64,000 bases of DNA from positions 160,774 through 224,773 of the forward strand of contig NZ_LUKF01000001.1 in the NCBI RefSeq assembly GCF_001592755.1. The letters run 5' to 3'. This stretch comes from Bdellovibrio bacteriovorus (GTDB lineage Bacteria > Bdellovibrionota > Bdellovibrionia > Bdellovibrionales > Bdellovibrionaceae). Both the position numbers and the translations under genes were made by a program. Each line of letters begins with the position of its first letter. The first letter of the stretch is position 1. The notes under the pieces were generated by a model. It had not been told where the DNA came from. It saw nothing but the letters and a program-made list of their open reading frames with translations, and searched no databases. Of this stretch, positions 1 to 8,236 are shown piece by piece.

Positions 1-153
1 CACGGTTTGTGGGCGAAAAGCATTGCGCACTTCAGGGCGATTGAAGGCGATACGAACTGTGCCCTGATCTTTAGCGCGGTGATAAGTGATGTCTTTGAAT
101 TTAAAACCAGGAACTTCAGTCCACCATTCGGGATTGAAAATATCGGAAACCAT
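1..153 (-). CDS. menB: 1,4-dihydroxy-2-naphthoyl-CoA synthase, N-terminal part (cut by window edge)
   Basis: The ATG lies at 153 and reading runs off the left edge, so only about 51 N-terminal residues are visible. They include [10 protein letters not shown] and [19 protein letters not shown], which match the start of the long (mycobacterial-type) MenB of the crotonase family. MenB closes the naphthoquinone ring by converting o-succinylbenzoyl-CoA to DHNA-CoA in menaquinone synthesis. The gene begins 11 bases after the aroC stop on the same strand, so it is probably the last visible gene of the aro operon; this makes sense because chorismate is the menaquinone precursor. The catalytic region is outside the window. 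Confidence 0.8.
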   Translation of the reverse strand, partial: MVSDIFNPEWWTEVPGFKFKDITYHRAKDQGTVRIAFNRPEVRNAFRPQTV

Positions 154-164
154 TTTTACCTCGA

Positions 165-1190
165 TTAGATACGATCTGTTTTAGACCACAGCCAGTGATC
201 TGCCAATACCAACCATGTCATCGCCTCTAGCACCGGAATGGCGCGAGTGACAATACAAGGATCATGACGACCCTTCTTTGCTACATCCAAAATGGAGCTT
301 GTTGGTTTAAAAGACACTTTTAATAAAATACTCTCGCCTGTCGAAATGCCGCCGCGGATGCCGCCGTAAGCTTCTTGAGTCCCTTGGTGAAATTCGGTGC
401 CTTTCACCTCAGCAGATTCAAAGCCCAGGCCTAATTCGAAGCCATTCGTTGCGCCAACGCTTAAAAAGGCTTGAGCCAGATCTGATTTCAATTTGTGAAA
501 CACGGGTTGCCCCAAGTACGCCGGTGGATTTTCGATGAGAATCTCAGCAACTCCTCCGTAACTGTCTCCAGATTCCTGAGCGGACTTTAAAAGCTCCGCC
601 ACTTCGACATCTCGATTCGAGGGAAAGCGCGCCTGGAATGAATCAATATTTTTCGAAGGAACTTGCACACGCTCATCCGGCGTTAAAGAAAAAGGCCCAA
701 TTTGCGAGGCGTAGCCCATCACACGAGTTTTCGGCGACGTTTCTTTTAGAAGCATTTGTGCTACGGCCCCTGCCATCACGCGCGAAACAGTTTCTCTTCC
801 TGAAGAGCGACCACCGCCGCGATGATCACTGTGACCAAACTTATTCCGCCACATATCATCGGCATGGCCGGCGCGCGGGCTGTTTTTGATTTCTTTATAA
901 TCTTGAGAGCGAGCATCTTGATTACGCACGATGATCGCAATCGGAGTTCCTAAAGTTTTTTCTTCAAACACACCGCTCAGTACTTCGGGGGCATCTGCCT
1001 CCTGACGACCCGAAACGATTTGTCCTGAGCCATGATGGCCGGGACGACGACGTTCCAATTCTTTTTTAAGAATTTCTGAATCAAAGCGGACTCCCGCAGG
1101 GCATCCATCAATGACAACGCCTAAAGCCGTGCCGTGGCTTTCACCGAAGCTCGTGATGACGAAGCGAGATCCAAACTGACTTGCGCTCAT
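165..1190 (-). CDS. aroC: chorismate synthase
   Basis: This 341-residue protein carries the family signatures FGESHG near the N-terminus, a [16 protein letters not shown] stretch around residues 119-134 and GRHDPCI near the C-terminus. It catalyses the last shikimate step, 5-enolpyruvylshikimate-3-phosphate to chorismate, using reduced FMN in the cytoplasm. The length is close to the usual 350-390 residues. Its ATG overlaps the stop of the upstream fused aroK-aroD-aroE gene by four bases (ATGA), indicating translational coupling. The usual RSSARET motif reads RSSGRET here. The identification is secure. Confidence 0.96.
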   Translation of the reverse strand: MSASQFGSRFVITSFGESHGTALGVVIDGCPAGVRFDSEILKKELERRRPGHHGSGQIVSGRQEADAPEVLSGVFEEKTLGTPIAIIVRNQDARSQDYKEIKNSPRAGHADDMWRNKFGHSDHRGGGRSSGRETVSRVMAGAVAQMLLKETSPKTRVMGYASQIGPFSLTPDERVQVPSKNIDSFQARFPSNRDVEVAELLKSAQESGDSYGGVAEILIENPPAYLGQPVFHKLKSDLAQAFLSVGATNGFELGLGFESAEVKGTEFHQGTQEAYGGIRGGISTGESILLKVSFKPTSSILDVAKKGRHDPCIVTRAIPVLEAMTWLVLADHWLWSKTDRI

Positions 1191-2986
1191 GCGTTCTCCT
1201 CGCAGTGACGCCAGAAAAGGCGTTGCCCTTGGGCCTGGGCGGTAAACATAACTAGCCCCGACTGATAGTTCGCTCCACAGGTTTGTGCGTATTCTTTTCC
1301 CATGGAGTCTTCTTTGTAATTTAAATCAAATACCATCACCGGATTCCAAGAAGCCGGAGGCATCATGGTTTCTTTAGCTCTGGGTGCGGCCCAAATAATA
1401 ATCTTTGGAGAAAGATCCATAGCCGACTCACTTCCAGCCCGAGGCTGCCCCGTTCTAGAAGAAAAATAACTCGCGTGAGGCAAGGCTTTTTGAATCACTT
1501 CCAAAGTTCCACCACCACCCCATACGGAAATTTCTTTCTGTAACGGAGCAATCATCCCAACGCCTTCGATAAGTTCGACAAAACCTTCTTCATCAGTAGA
1601 AGTCCCGATCCACATCTCTTGCTTTTTATTCCAATAAAGCGTGTTCACTGCTTTCAGCTCAGGATGATGACAAAGCTTCGCCGCATTTTCTTTGTGAGGA
1701 GCTGTAACTGCGGCATGAGTAAGACCTAGTTTACGCAGGACGGGTAAAGCCTCATCCCACTCTTCCCGTTCGATGTGAACGGCACAGACAGGCATTTCCT
1801 TTTTAGCAAAATAATCGGAATGCTCAAGAGGCGTAAAACTGTGTGCAACAGGTGCTCCTAGAACAGCCGCAAATTCCTGAGGTGACTGCGGCGTCATAAG
1901 CCAAGACCATAAGGAAGGCTGCTCTAAAGCACTGCCGTCACCCTCACGGATAAAATTCAGAAGCTGCTGACCTTTTTGCAAACGACGATACCACTCCCAG
2001 CGTCCTTCTTTGGAACGAGGAAGAAAACTGCGGTTGGCCTTTTTAGAGCGCTGCCATTCATGATAAGTCGACAGTTCAACAAAAGATGAAATCTCTGGCG
2101 CAAATTTCATATGTGCGGCTTTATCTTCCCAACGTGACCATTCTTGGAAATCAAAGCCGCGATGTAAAGACAGAATAAGTTTCTGAGAATCTACGGCCGA
2201 CAGAATCTCTGCGGGTTCCCCTAGCTCCCACGCCCAATCTACATAAGTAACGCGGGATAAAAATGCGGGCGAAAATTCACGCGATTTGCGAATAGAAAAA
2301 ATAAACTTTTCGCGTGGCAATTCTTGAAGAGCGCGTTCTATTTGTTCTTCGCTAAGAAGATCATCGCGAAGTTCAATGAAATCAAGACCACGATTGGCGT
2401 ATCGGGATTTAAACAAAGACCAACGCAAATCAGTCGCAAAAGTTTCCGGCAAAAGAGTGATGATGCCACCTAAGCCCGTCAATGTGTGCGACAGGATTTC
2501 TTTTTCTACTGTCAGAGCTTTATGATGATTTTCAAGCTGCCCTTCGGGCATGAGATAGACTTCATCGGCTCGTTCGCGATAGCGTTGCTCTCGCAGGTGT
2601 GCTCTTTTATAAAATTCTTCTAGTGGCGAAATATCCGGCTCTAAGCGCGGGCGATTTAAAAAGATGCGACCGTCTAAATCCGTGCGTCTTTTAACCCAAA
2701 GAACTGGAATACTTTCGGGAATGACGGCAAGATCAAAACCCGCTCCTAATACGAGGTATGTTTTTTTAGAGGGTCTTTGCAGGATCTCTAGAAAAAGCTG
2801 TCTTTCCATTTCGCGGAAATAAGCTTCACCATGTTCCATAAAAAGTTCACGGATGGTCTTACCGATTTTCTTTTCGATCTCGGTATCAAGATCAATGGCA
2901 TCGACGTCATCCCGCCAATAAAGCTGCAAACGCTTCATCAGTTCTGTTTTTCCAGTGCCACGATGCCCGACAACGACAGTAATCAT
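1187..2986 (-). CDS. trifunctional shikimate kinase / 3-dehydroquinate dehydratase (type I) / shikimate dehydrogenase fusion
   Basis: This 599-residue protein holds three enzymes in one frame. Residues 1-170 are shikimate kinase, with P-loop GHRGTGKT at 7-14 and an LDTEIEKKIGKTI substrate segment. Residues about 171-368 are a type I dehydroquinase, with FIELRDD at 203-209, LILSLH ending in the probable catalytic His275, and HMKFAPE with the probable Schiff-base Lys294. Residues about 369-599 are shikimate dehydrogenase, with LGAPVAHS at 376-383, TAPHKE with the probable catalytic Lys432, NTLYW, TSTDEEGF and the closing QAQGQRLFW segment. The NADP loop reads WGGGGT. All three act in the cytoplasmic shikimate pathway. 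The ATG overlaps the aroA stop by four bases, and its own stop overlaps the aroC start. Separate proteins are usual in bacteria; this order equals the last three domains of fungal AROM. Confidence 0.93.
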   Translation of the reverse strand: MITVVVGHRGTGKTELMKRLQLYWRDDVDAIDLDTEIEKKIGKTIRELFMEHGEAYFREMERQLFLEILQRPSKKTYLVLGAGFDLAVIPESIPVLWVKRRTDLDGRIFLNRPRLEPDISPLEEFYKRAHLREQRYRERADEVYLMPEGQLENHHKALTVEKEILSHTLTGLGGIITLLPETFATDLRWSLFKSRYANRGLDFIELRDDLLSEEQIERALQELPREKFIFSIRKSREFSPAFLSRVTYVDWAWELGEPAEILSAVDSQKLILSLHRGFDFQEWSRWEDKAAHMKFAPEISSFVELSTYHEWQRSKKANRSFLPRSKEGRWEWYRRLQKGQQLLNFIREGDGSALEQPSLWSWLMTPQSPQEFAAVLGAPVAHSFTPLEHSDYFAKKEMPVCAVHIEREEWDEALPVLRKLGLTHAAVTAPHKENAAKLCHHPELKAVNTLYWNKKQEMWIGTSTDEEGFVELIEGVGMIAPLQKEISVWGGGGTLEVIQKALPHASYFSSRTGQPRAGSESAMDLSPKIIIWAAPRAKETMMPPASWNPVMVFDLNYKEDSMGKEYAQTCGANYQSGLVMFTAQAQGQRLFWRHCEENA

Positions 2987-4158
2987 GCTTTGATACCTAT
3001 CATGTCCCAGAATTCTGGAAAGCTTTTATTTATGGCTTGCGGCTCTTCCAATGTGAATTGATGACCTTTTAGCTTCATCAAAGTGGCCGCCATGACCATG
3101 CGGTGATCTTGATCAGGATTAAAGCGCCCTGTGGTGATAAGCTTTTGCGAAGATTGACCATGAATGATCATTCCATCCGGCAAGCTTTCGTGCTGAATGC
3201 CGATCAAGGTTAATAAATCTGAAACCTTGGCAATCCGATTGCTTTCTTTTTTTGTCAGATGAGGAGCGCCAAAAAGTTTCGAAGTCCCCGCCGTCCAACT
3301 GCATAAAACCGCAAGCACCGGGAACAAATCCGGAGATTGCGCAAGATTCCATTCCACGGAACGAAGATTTTCACTTTTGCGAGTGATAAGCTTTGCTCCT
3401 TCAAGAGTGAAATCGACGTTCATTTTTTTAAAGATCTGTAAGAAGACTAGATCCGGCTGAGAACTCTTTTCAGGAAAATTCTGAATAATACTTTCTCCGG
3501 CCAAAGCACCCGCTGTCGCCATCGTGAAGGCAGAACTCAAATCGGGCTCGACATTCCAACTGAGTTTGCTAATTCTTTGCCCTGCCGGAATCAAATACCC
3601 TTTCTCAGTTTTCTTGGGACGCATTCCTAATGTCTTCATCATTTCTAAGGTCAGAAGAAAATAGGATTCAGAAACTTTATCGCCAACAAGATCAAACTCT
3701 AAATCAAAATCAAGAAGCCAGGCATTTAGTATTAAAGCAGAAGCATACTGACTGGATTCGGACGTATCCACCCGTAAAGGCTTGCGGGGTCTTTTCCATC
3801 CGTCACTGACGATAAAAAGTTCGTTCGCCTTGATCTGGGTTTGCACGCCTAATTGTTTCAGCAAATCTAACAGACCGGCCTGAGGTCTCTGCATAAGTCG
3901 CGAAGAAGCCTCAAGCGTATGAACCCCTTTTTGTCGGGAAGCGCGCAAAGCCATAAAACGAAACGTGGTTCCGCCCTCGCCGCAATCAATACGACTGCGA
4001 TCGCGAATATCCTTCAGGCCTTCGCGCATGTGAACAACGTCATCACACTCTGAAAAACCCTGAAGATCTAATACAGGAAAATAACTTTGCACAATCAAGG
4101 CGCGATTGAAAACGGATTTAGAACCTGGAATTTCGCCTTGAAAATGAAAATCAGCCAT
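2983..4158 (-). CDS. aroA: 3-phosphoshikimate 1-carboxyvinyltransferase (EPSP synthase)
   Basis: This 391-residue protein is somewhat shorter than the usual 425-445. It has the N-terminal PGSKSVFNRAL substrate motif (Lys14, Arg19), GEGGTTFRF in place of the common GNAGTAxR, SSQYASALIL, PDLSSAF, LTKKESNRI in place of LRxKESDR, and QDHRMVMA. It transfers the enolpyruvyl group of PEP to shikimate-3-phosphate. The start overlaps the aroB end by eight bases and the stop overlaps the fused aroK-aroD-aroE start by four, so it lies within one translationally coupled block. Several signature positions differ from consensus, but the fold-defining motifs are all present in order. Confidence 0.93.
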   Translation of the reverse strand: MADFHFQGEIPGSKSVFNRALIVQSYFPVLDLQGFSECDDVVHMREGLKDIRDRSRIDCGEGGTTFRFMALRASRQKGVHTLEASSRLMQRPQAGLLDLLKQLGVQTQIKANELFIVSDGWKRPRKPLRVDTSESSQYASALILNAWLLDFDLEFDLVGDKVSESYFLLTLEMMKTLGMRPKKTEKGYLIPAGQRISKLSWNVEPDLSSAFTMATAGALAGESIIQNFPEKSSQPDLVFLQIFKKMNVDFTLEGAKLITRKSENLRSVEWNLAQSPDLFPVLAVLCSWTAGTSKLFGAPHLTKKESNRIAKVSDLLTLIGIQHESLPDGMIIHGQSSQKLITTGRFNPDQDHRMVMAATLMKLKGHQFTLEEPQAINKSFPEFWDMIGIKA

Positions 4159-5203
4159 TCAGTTCATCTTCCTTTTGACGGCAGATCTCCATCAAAACTT
4201 CATCGACGGTCACTTCTTTCACTACGCATTGACCGGGCCTCTTTAGAAACACGAAACGCAAGGTCTGCGATTTGGTTTTCTTTTTATCGCTTAGTAAAAG
4301 CTGACGGAATTCTTTTAAAACCGAAGCCTTCGTCTGCAACAAATCATCGCGCAAAGGCGATAATAGATATCCTGATACAGGAGCGTGAGATATTTTTTCG
4401 TACTCACCTTGAGACATGATCTTTAACTGAACGCTGTAGCGAAGAGCGAAATCCAAGCCGTAATTGATGGCGACCCCATGAGGCAGTTTATAATAAGATT
4501 CCAAAACATGCCCGACGGTGTGCCCTAAATTTAAAATGTGACGATGACCAGACTTTTCTTCCGGGTCCTTAGACACGACTTTATATTTTGCATCAACGGC
4601 ACGCGCTAGATACTTCCAAAGCACTGACGAAGTGATTTCAAACTCTTTCGATAATTCCTGCCAAAGCGATCCGCCTTGAATCCAAGAAATTTTAAGAAGT
4701 TCACCAAAACCTTCAAAGGCCCGAGCTTCGGGCTGGGACATCAATAGCTGTCGAGAGAGAATAATTTTGTCTGCGGGATAAAACGTGCCAATTTGATTTT
4801 TCGCCCCGCCGACATTCAATGCCGTCTTGCCACCATGAGCAGAGTCAATCGCAGCAAGCCAAGTGCTGGGCATGTGCACAAGCTTCACTCCGCGCTTCAG
4901 AATGCTTGCGACAAAGCCTCCAAAATCGCCAACACTGCCACCGCCGGCAACGACGATAGTCAAACGACGACTCGACGTATTTTCACAAAGCTGCACGATT
5001 TTACGAATGTGCTGAGGAAATTGATCGACAGACTTTAAGGTCTCTCCAGCCTTCACTCCATATTTCAACGAAAACTTTTGCGACCATTTTTTAAAGGCCG
5101 CCGACTTGCGAGGCAAAACCTCATCATAAATAAGCAAAAGCTCTTCGCCCAGATCTGTAAGAGAAGGAAGTGCTGTTGTGAAGAGCAAAGTACTTTTTTT
5201 CAT
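4151..5203 (-). CDS. aroB: 3-dehydroquinate synthase
   Basis: This 350-residue protein has the NAD-binding GGGSVGDFGGFVAS motif, then PSTWLAAIDSAHGGKTALN and GTFYPADKIIL. The metal-ligand regions FEGFGELLK, LNLGHTVGH and LPHGVAI follow. It converts DAHP to 3-dehydroquinate, the first ring-forming shikimate step. It starts two bases after the stop of a small exported coiled-coil protein and overlaps aroA by eight bases. It therefore heads the enzyme part of the aroB-aroA-aroK/D/E-aroC-menB operon. Confidence 0.95.
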   Translation of the reverse strand: MKKSTLLFTTALPSLTDLGEELLLIYDEVLPRKSAAFKKWSQKFSLKYGVKAGETLKSVDQFPQHIRKIVQLCENTSSRRLTIVVAGGGSVGDFGGFVASILKRGVKLVHMPSTWLAAIDSAHGGKTALNVGGAKNQIGTFYPADKIILSRQLLMSQPEARAFEGFGELLKISWIQGGSLWQELSKEFEITSSVLWKYLARAVDAKYKVVSKDPEEKSGHRHILNLGHTVGHVLESYYKLPHGVAINYGLDFALRYSVQLKIMSQGEYEKISHAPVSGYLLSPLRDDLLQTKASVLKEFRQLLLSDKKKTKSQTLRFVFLKRPGQCVVKEVTVDEVLMEICRQKEDELNG

Positions 5204-5205
5204 TA

Positions 5206-5619
5206 TTACTTGGATTCTTTAAATTCTTCTTTGGCTTTTGCGTAAGACGAAGAAAGGGCATCCCAGGCTTTGCTCATACCCGTTTTCATTTCGGTCCATG
5301 CTTTACCGGAACTTTTCTTAAGCTTTGCCAAATCTTTTTTAAGCTCGTCTTGCTGAGCTTCCAAAGCTTTGATCTGTTCTTTCATTTCTTTTTTTGCATC
5401 GCCGGTTTTTTCTGAAGCGGATTTTTTTAAAGCCGTGATCTCTTGCTTCAATTCAGCAAGCTTAGCATCCATGTCTTTTTGGAATTGCTCTTTTTGTTCT
5501 TTAGAGTAATCCACCGCTGCGGCCGCCGCATCACTGGTTTTTTGTTGAACTTCTTCTTTGGTCGTCGCGAAAGCGGAAAGAGAAAAACAAAGAATAGTAG
5601 AGAGAAGAATGTGTTTCAT
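5206..5619 (-). CDS. small exported coiled-coil protein at the head of the aro operon
   Basis: This 137-residue protein has a signal peptide (MKHILLSTILCFSLSAFA) followed by an almost uninterrupted Lys/Glu/Ala-rich heptad region from about residue 22 to the end, so an alpha-helical periplasmic or surface coiled coil is expected. No enzymatic motif is visible and the function is not recognised. It ends two bases before aroB, so it is probably cotranscribed with the shikimate genes, an unexpected partner. The start is set by AAGGAG eight bases upstream of the ATG. That site lies inside a 12-bp hairpin that also covers the first two bases of the ATG (see the regulatory entry). Confidence 0.8.
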   Translation of the reverse strand: MKHILLSTILCFSLSAFATTKEEVQQKTSDAAAAAVDYSKEQKEQFQKDMDAKLAELKQEITALKKSASEKTGDAKKEMKEQIKALEAQQDELKKDLAKLKKSSGKAWTEMKTGMSKAWDALSSSYAKAKEEFKESK

Positions 5620-5651
5620 AAACTGGTCTCCTTGGGCGAAGACCAGTTTAT
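5618..5651 (-). promoter_or_regulatory. start-codon-sequestering hairpin of the exported coiled-coil gene
   Basis: A perfect 12-bp inverted repeat, ATAAACTGGTCT and AGACCAGTTTAT, is separated by a 10-base loop. In the minus-strand mRNA the loop ends in AAGG of the ribosome binding site AAGGAG, and the downstream arm supplies the AT of the ATG. Folding would block both signals. There is no T-run after it, so it is not a standard terminator of the preceding gene. Translation control (thermometer, protein-bound or coupled to upstream translation) is an inference. Confidence 0.6.
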
Positions 5652-5659
5652 ACAGGGAC

Positions 5660-5974
5660 TTATTTCACTTCAAGAATATTGAGCTGAACAGCATCAAACG
5701 TGACGCTTACAGGCTTCTTCGCTTTAAAGGCCTCTTCTAATTTCTTACGAAGGCCATCAAAGTTTTCCACGTCTCGGCGCAGATAATACGATCCCGGATT
5801 TTTCGTAAAAAGCACGACGATCCCCTCGTCATCCTCACGAATCTTCTTGATGGTGTCTTCCAAAGAACGATGCTCCTCAGCATTCGCCGGTCCACGAGCC
5901 GCAGAACGAGCAAAAGCGGGATTTACACTGATTGTCGCTGTGGCTATCAAGGCTGCGATTAAAATCCACTTCAT
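5660..5974 (-). CDS. small exported protein of unknown function
   Basis: This 104-residue protein has a clear signal peptide (MKWILIAALIATATISVNPAFA) and a mature domain of about 80 residues with no cysteines and a predicted alpha/beta character (IVVLFTKNPGSYYLRRD, VSVTFDAVQLNILEVK). An AAAAAGGAG-type ribosome binding site precedes the ATG. It lies 40 bases upstream of the coiled-coil gene on the same strand and may be the first gene of that transcript. The family is not recognised; a periplasmic role is inferred only from the signal peptide. Confidence 0.75.
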   Translation of the reverse strand: MKWILIAALIATATISVNPAFARSAARGPANAEEHRSLEDTIKKIREDDEGIVVLFTKNPGSYYLRRDVENFDGLRKKLEEAFKAKKPVSVTFDAVQLNILEVK

Positions 5975-6057
5975 GAGTCACTCCTTTTTGTCGCCTTATC
6001 TTATCGGCGATCTAAAGCAAGCCTACAGTCCAGGAGTCTGTCGCATTCTGAGATTCA

Positions 6058-6954
6058 TTACAGCAAGGTCGCTGCGCACCATTGTAAGGGATTTAATTGA
6101 GCATCCGCCTCTTCATTCAATTGCTGGATTACAATTTGTGCCATCTCGGGAGCCAAAACATCATCCGGCTCATGCACTAAAAAGAAAACCTTTTGTAATC
6201 CTTGTTGAGACCACGAGCTCAACCGCGCCGCCCAGTCTTCTGAACGCTGACGATCCGAAGGGTGAAGGTCATTCCCAATAAACCGCAGCATTGTGAAAGG
6301 CGCACTCAAGGAGGTATGCAGAACGTCCCTTCTTCCCGCCACATCGGTAATCACCAAACCAATACCTCGCGACTGTAAGTACTTGGTCAACGCCGGAAGA
6401 ATGCATCCGTTTTGAAACCAACTGGGATGACGAAACTCGAGGGCCAGTTCAAATTCTTCCGGCCACTGCTGAAGAAAATAAAACAACGAAGATTTTTTCC
6501 TGTAATCAAAGTGCGGAGGAAACTGCGCAAAGCAAGGGCCGCGATGAGCCCCAAGGTTTTTCAGAAAATCAAACCACTCGGCAAGAAGTTTTTTATCCAA
6601 CATCCCCTGCTCAGAATGCGAAATGCCTTGAAAGAGTTTCGGACAAAAAAGAAAATCCGAACCCACTTGCGCGATCCACTTTTGTGTTTGCTCGGCTGTC
6701 GGTATGCGATAGTGAGATGTGTTGAGTTCGATCGTGTTGAAGTTGCGCGAATAGTAAGAAAGAAAATCAGCGGCTTTTGTTTTTTCGGGGTAAATCTTCC
6801 CGATCCATTCTTTATGACCCCATGCGGGGGTCCCAATATAATATTTCGCGACTGAAGAAGACTTGAATTTTTGCAGATAGCCTGCTGTCAGAGGATCATC
6901 TGCGGGAAGGTCCCAGTTTACACCGTCAACGGAAGGCAGCTTTCCAAATTCCAT
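6058..6954 (-). CDS. DUF72 (YecE-like) TIM-barrel family protein
   Basis: This 298-residue protein carries the DUF72 hallmarks: YYIGTPAWGHKEWIGKIYP, an FNTIELNTSHYRIP strand, FLFCPKLFQGISH, LALEFRHPSW and VITDVAG. The family has a TIM-barrel fold and no firmly established biochemical role. The stop lies next to a stretch without other genes, and the start is 14 bases after the ung stop, so the two are probably cotranscribed. Length and motif order are normal. A DNA or nucleotide-related role is suggested only by its partner. Confidence 0.88.
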   Translation of the reverse strand: MEFGKLPSVDGVNWDLPADDPLTAGYLQKFKSSSVAKYYIGTPAWGHKEWIGKIYPEKTKAADFLSYYSRNFNTIELNTSHYRIPTAEQTQKWIAQVGSDFLFCPKLFQGISHSEQGMLDKKLLAEWFDFLKNLGAHRGPCFAQFPPHFDYRKKSSLFYFLQQWPEEFELALEFRHPSWFQNGCILPALTKYLQSRGIGLVITDVAGRRDVLHTSLSAPFTMLRFIGNDLHPSDRQRSEDWAARLSSWSQQGLQKVFFLVHEPDDVLAPEMAQIVIQQLNEEADAQLNPLQWCAATLL

Positions 6955-6968
6955 GACAGCCTTTCTGC

Positions 6969-7670
6969 TTAAAGACTCCAGTCAATTTCAGGAATACCGT
7001 GAGAGCGAAGATAAGCGTTGGTTTTTGAAAAAGGTTTGGTTCCGAAAAAGCCACGATGCGCTGAAAGTGGTGACGGGTGAACAGCTTCAATCACTAAATG
7101 CTTTTTACGATCAACAAAGGCCGCTTTCTTTTGAGCATACGAGCCCCAAAGAATGAAGACCAAGTGTTCGCGCTCTTCATTGAGTAAGTGAATAATCTTA
7201 TCTGTGAATTCTTCCCAACCTTTTTTTTGATGAGCCGCCGCTTTACCATCTTCGACGGTCAAAACAGCGTTCAACAATAGCACACCTTGCTCCGCCCACT
7301 TTGTTAAGCAGCCGGATTTGGGAATTTGCAAACCCAGATCGGAATTCAGTTCTTTAAAAATATTTTGCAAAGACGGCGGAAAACGAACTCCTTCACGAAC
7401 TGAAAAGCACAAACCATGCGCTTGACCCGGTCCATGATAAGGATCTTGACCGACGATCACGACTTTCACTTTGTCAAATGGCGTAAGGTTCATGGCGGCA
7501 AACCATTCTTCACCACGCGGATAGATGGTCTTACCCTTTTTGTATTCTTGCACAAGAAACTCGCGCAGAGTTTTCATTCGCTCACTGTCGAATTCGCTCT
7601 GCAGTCGCCGTTTCCAGCTCGAATCTAACTTAATTTCACTTTTTGAATTTTCCATCTCACCTTGATACAT
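6969..7670 (-). CDS. ung: uracil-DNA glycosylase (family 1)
   Basis: The protein has the water-activating motif GQDPYHGPGQAHGLCFSV (Asp near residue 76), PPSLQNIFKEL, LLLNAVLTV, ILWGSYAQKK and the minor-groove loop HPSPLSAHRGF. It removes uracil from DNA at the start of base excision repair. The full length is 233 residues from the ATG at 7670. A second in-frame ATG at 7655 (MENSKSE) is possible; AAGGTG lies only two bases ahead of it, so neither start has an ideal site. The gene precedes the DUF72 gene by 14 bases. Confidence 0.95.
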   Translation of the reverse strand: MYQGEMENSKSEIKLDSSWKRRLQSEFDSERMKTLREFLVQEYKKGKTIYPRGEEWFAAMNLTPFDKVKVVIVGQDPYHGPGQAHGLCFSVREGVRFPPSLQNIFKELNSDLGLQIPKSGCLTKWAEQGVLLLNAVLTVEDGKAAAHQKKGWEEFTDKIIHLLNEEREHLVFILWGSYAQKKAAFVDRKKHLVIEAVHPSPLSAHRGFFGTKPFSKTNAYLRSHGIPEIDWSL

Positions 7671-7802
7671 GACAAAGGTCTAGGTCCCGGATTCTAAATC
7701 AATCTTATTGGTTTTCAATTTATTTTTTGATTCCTGCCCAACTTGACCAGACAAATTTCGACCACATTGTTACACTATGAGTAGAGGAAAAGGAGGCCGC
7801 CT

Positions 7803-8204
7803 ATGACGACCCTTCTCAACCCCACAATACAACTTATCGAGCAGAATCCAGAGGTTAAGTCCTTCATCTATCAACAGATCGTGGAGTTCGAACCCTTCGT
7901 GACACCTCAGACAATCGTCGCAGTGGTTGCACGGGATCCGAAAAAACTAGCGATTCAGTATGAAACAGAAGGCAAAGACTTTACCCCTGAAGGTCTCAAA
8001 AAACTCTATCGCATTGCGATCGTGTTGCGCGAGGGTGACACGAGCGTTGAAGCCGAAGGAGTTCACGAAGATATCTTCCAAGCTATTAAGTTAGCCAAAG
8101 ATTCTTTACTGAAAGAGTTGGTTGCTATCCAAGATTCTGTCATTAGCCAACAAGACAGAATTGTCGAGATCAATCACTACTTGCAACACCCCGTTCTTCA
8201 TTAA
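7803..8204 (+). CDS. probable HPF/RaiA-like ribosome-associated protein
   Basis: This 133-residue protein has no signal peptide. Its C-terminal half, with VEAEGVHEDIFQAIKLAKD followed by LLKELVAIQD, resembles the closing strand and helix of hibernation-promoting factor (pattern V-x-A-E-x-x-x-x-D-hydrophobic-x-A-I-x-x-A-x-x-x-L). HPF proteins bind the ribosomal A/P-site region and promote inactive ribosomes in slow growth. The N-terminal half is diverged, so the assignment is tentative. A strong AAGGAGG site lies seven bases before the ATG. It is divergent from ung and 29 bases ahead of an aldo/keto reductase gene. Confidence 0.6.
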   Translation: MTTLLNPTIQLIEQNPEVKSFIYQQIVEFEPFVTPQTIVAVVARDPKKLAIQYETEGKDFTPEGLKKLYRIAIVLREGDTSVEAEGVHEDIFQAIKLAKDSLLKELVAIQDSVISQQDRIVEINHYLQHPVLH

Positions 8205-8208
8205 GATA

Positions 8209-8236
8209 ATAGGGCTTCCGTGAAGGAGGCCCTATG
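8209..8236 (+). promoter_or_regulatory. hairpin over the ribosome binding site and start codon of the aldo/keto reductase
   Basis: ATAGGGC (8209-8215) pairs with GCCCTAT (8229-8235), with an inner TTC/GAA stem. The AAGGAGG ribosome binding site is bulged and the AT of the ATG at 8234 is inside the stem. The layout is the same as that of the hairpin at 5618-5651. No T-run follows. Translational control is inferred. Confidence 0.45.

Noticed and set aside
5847-6281. Plus-strand ORF of 144 codons across two minus-strand genes
   Set aside because: It overlaps the signal-peptide gene at 5660 and the DUF72 gene and has no ribosome binding site or domain.
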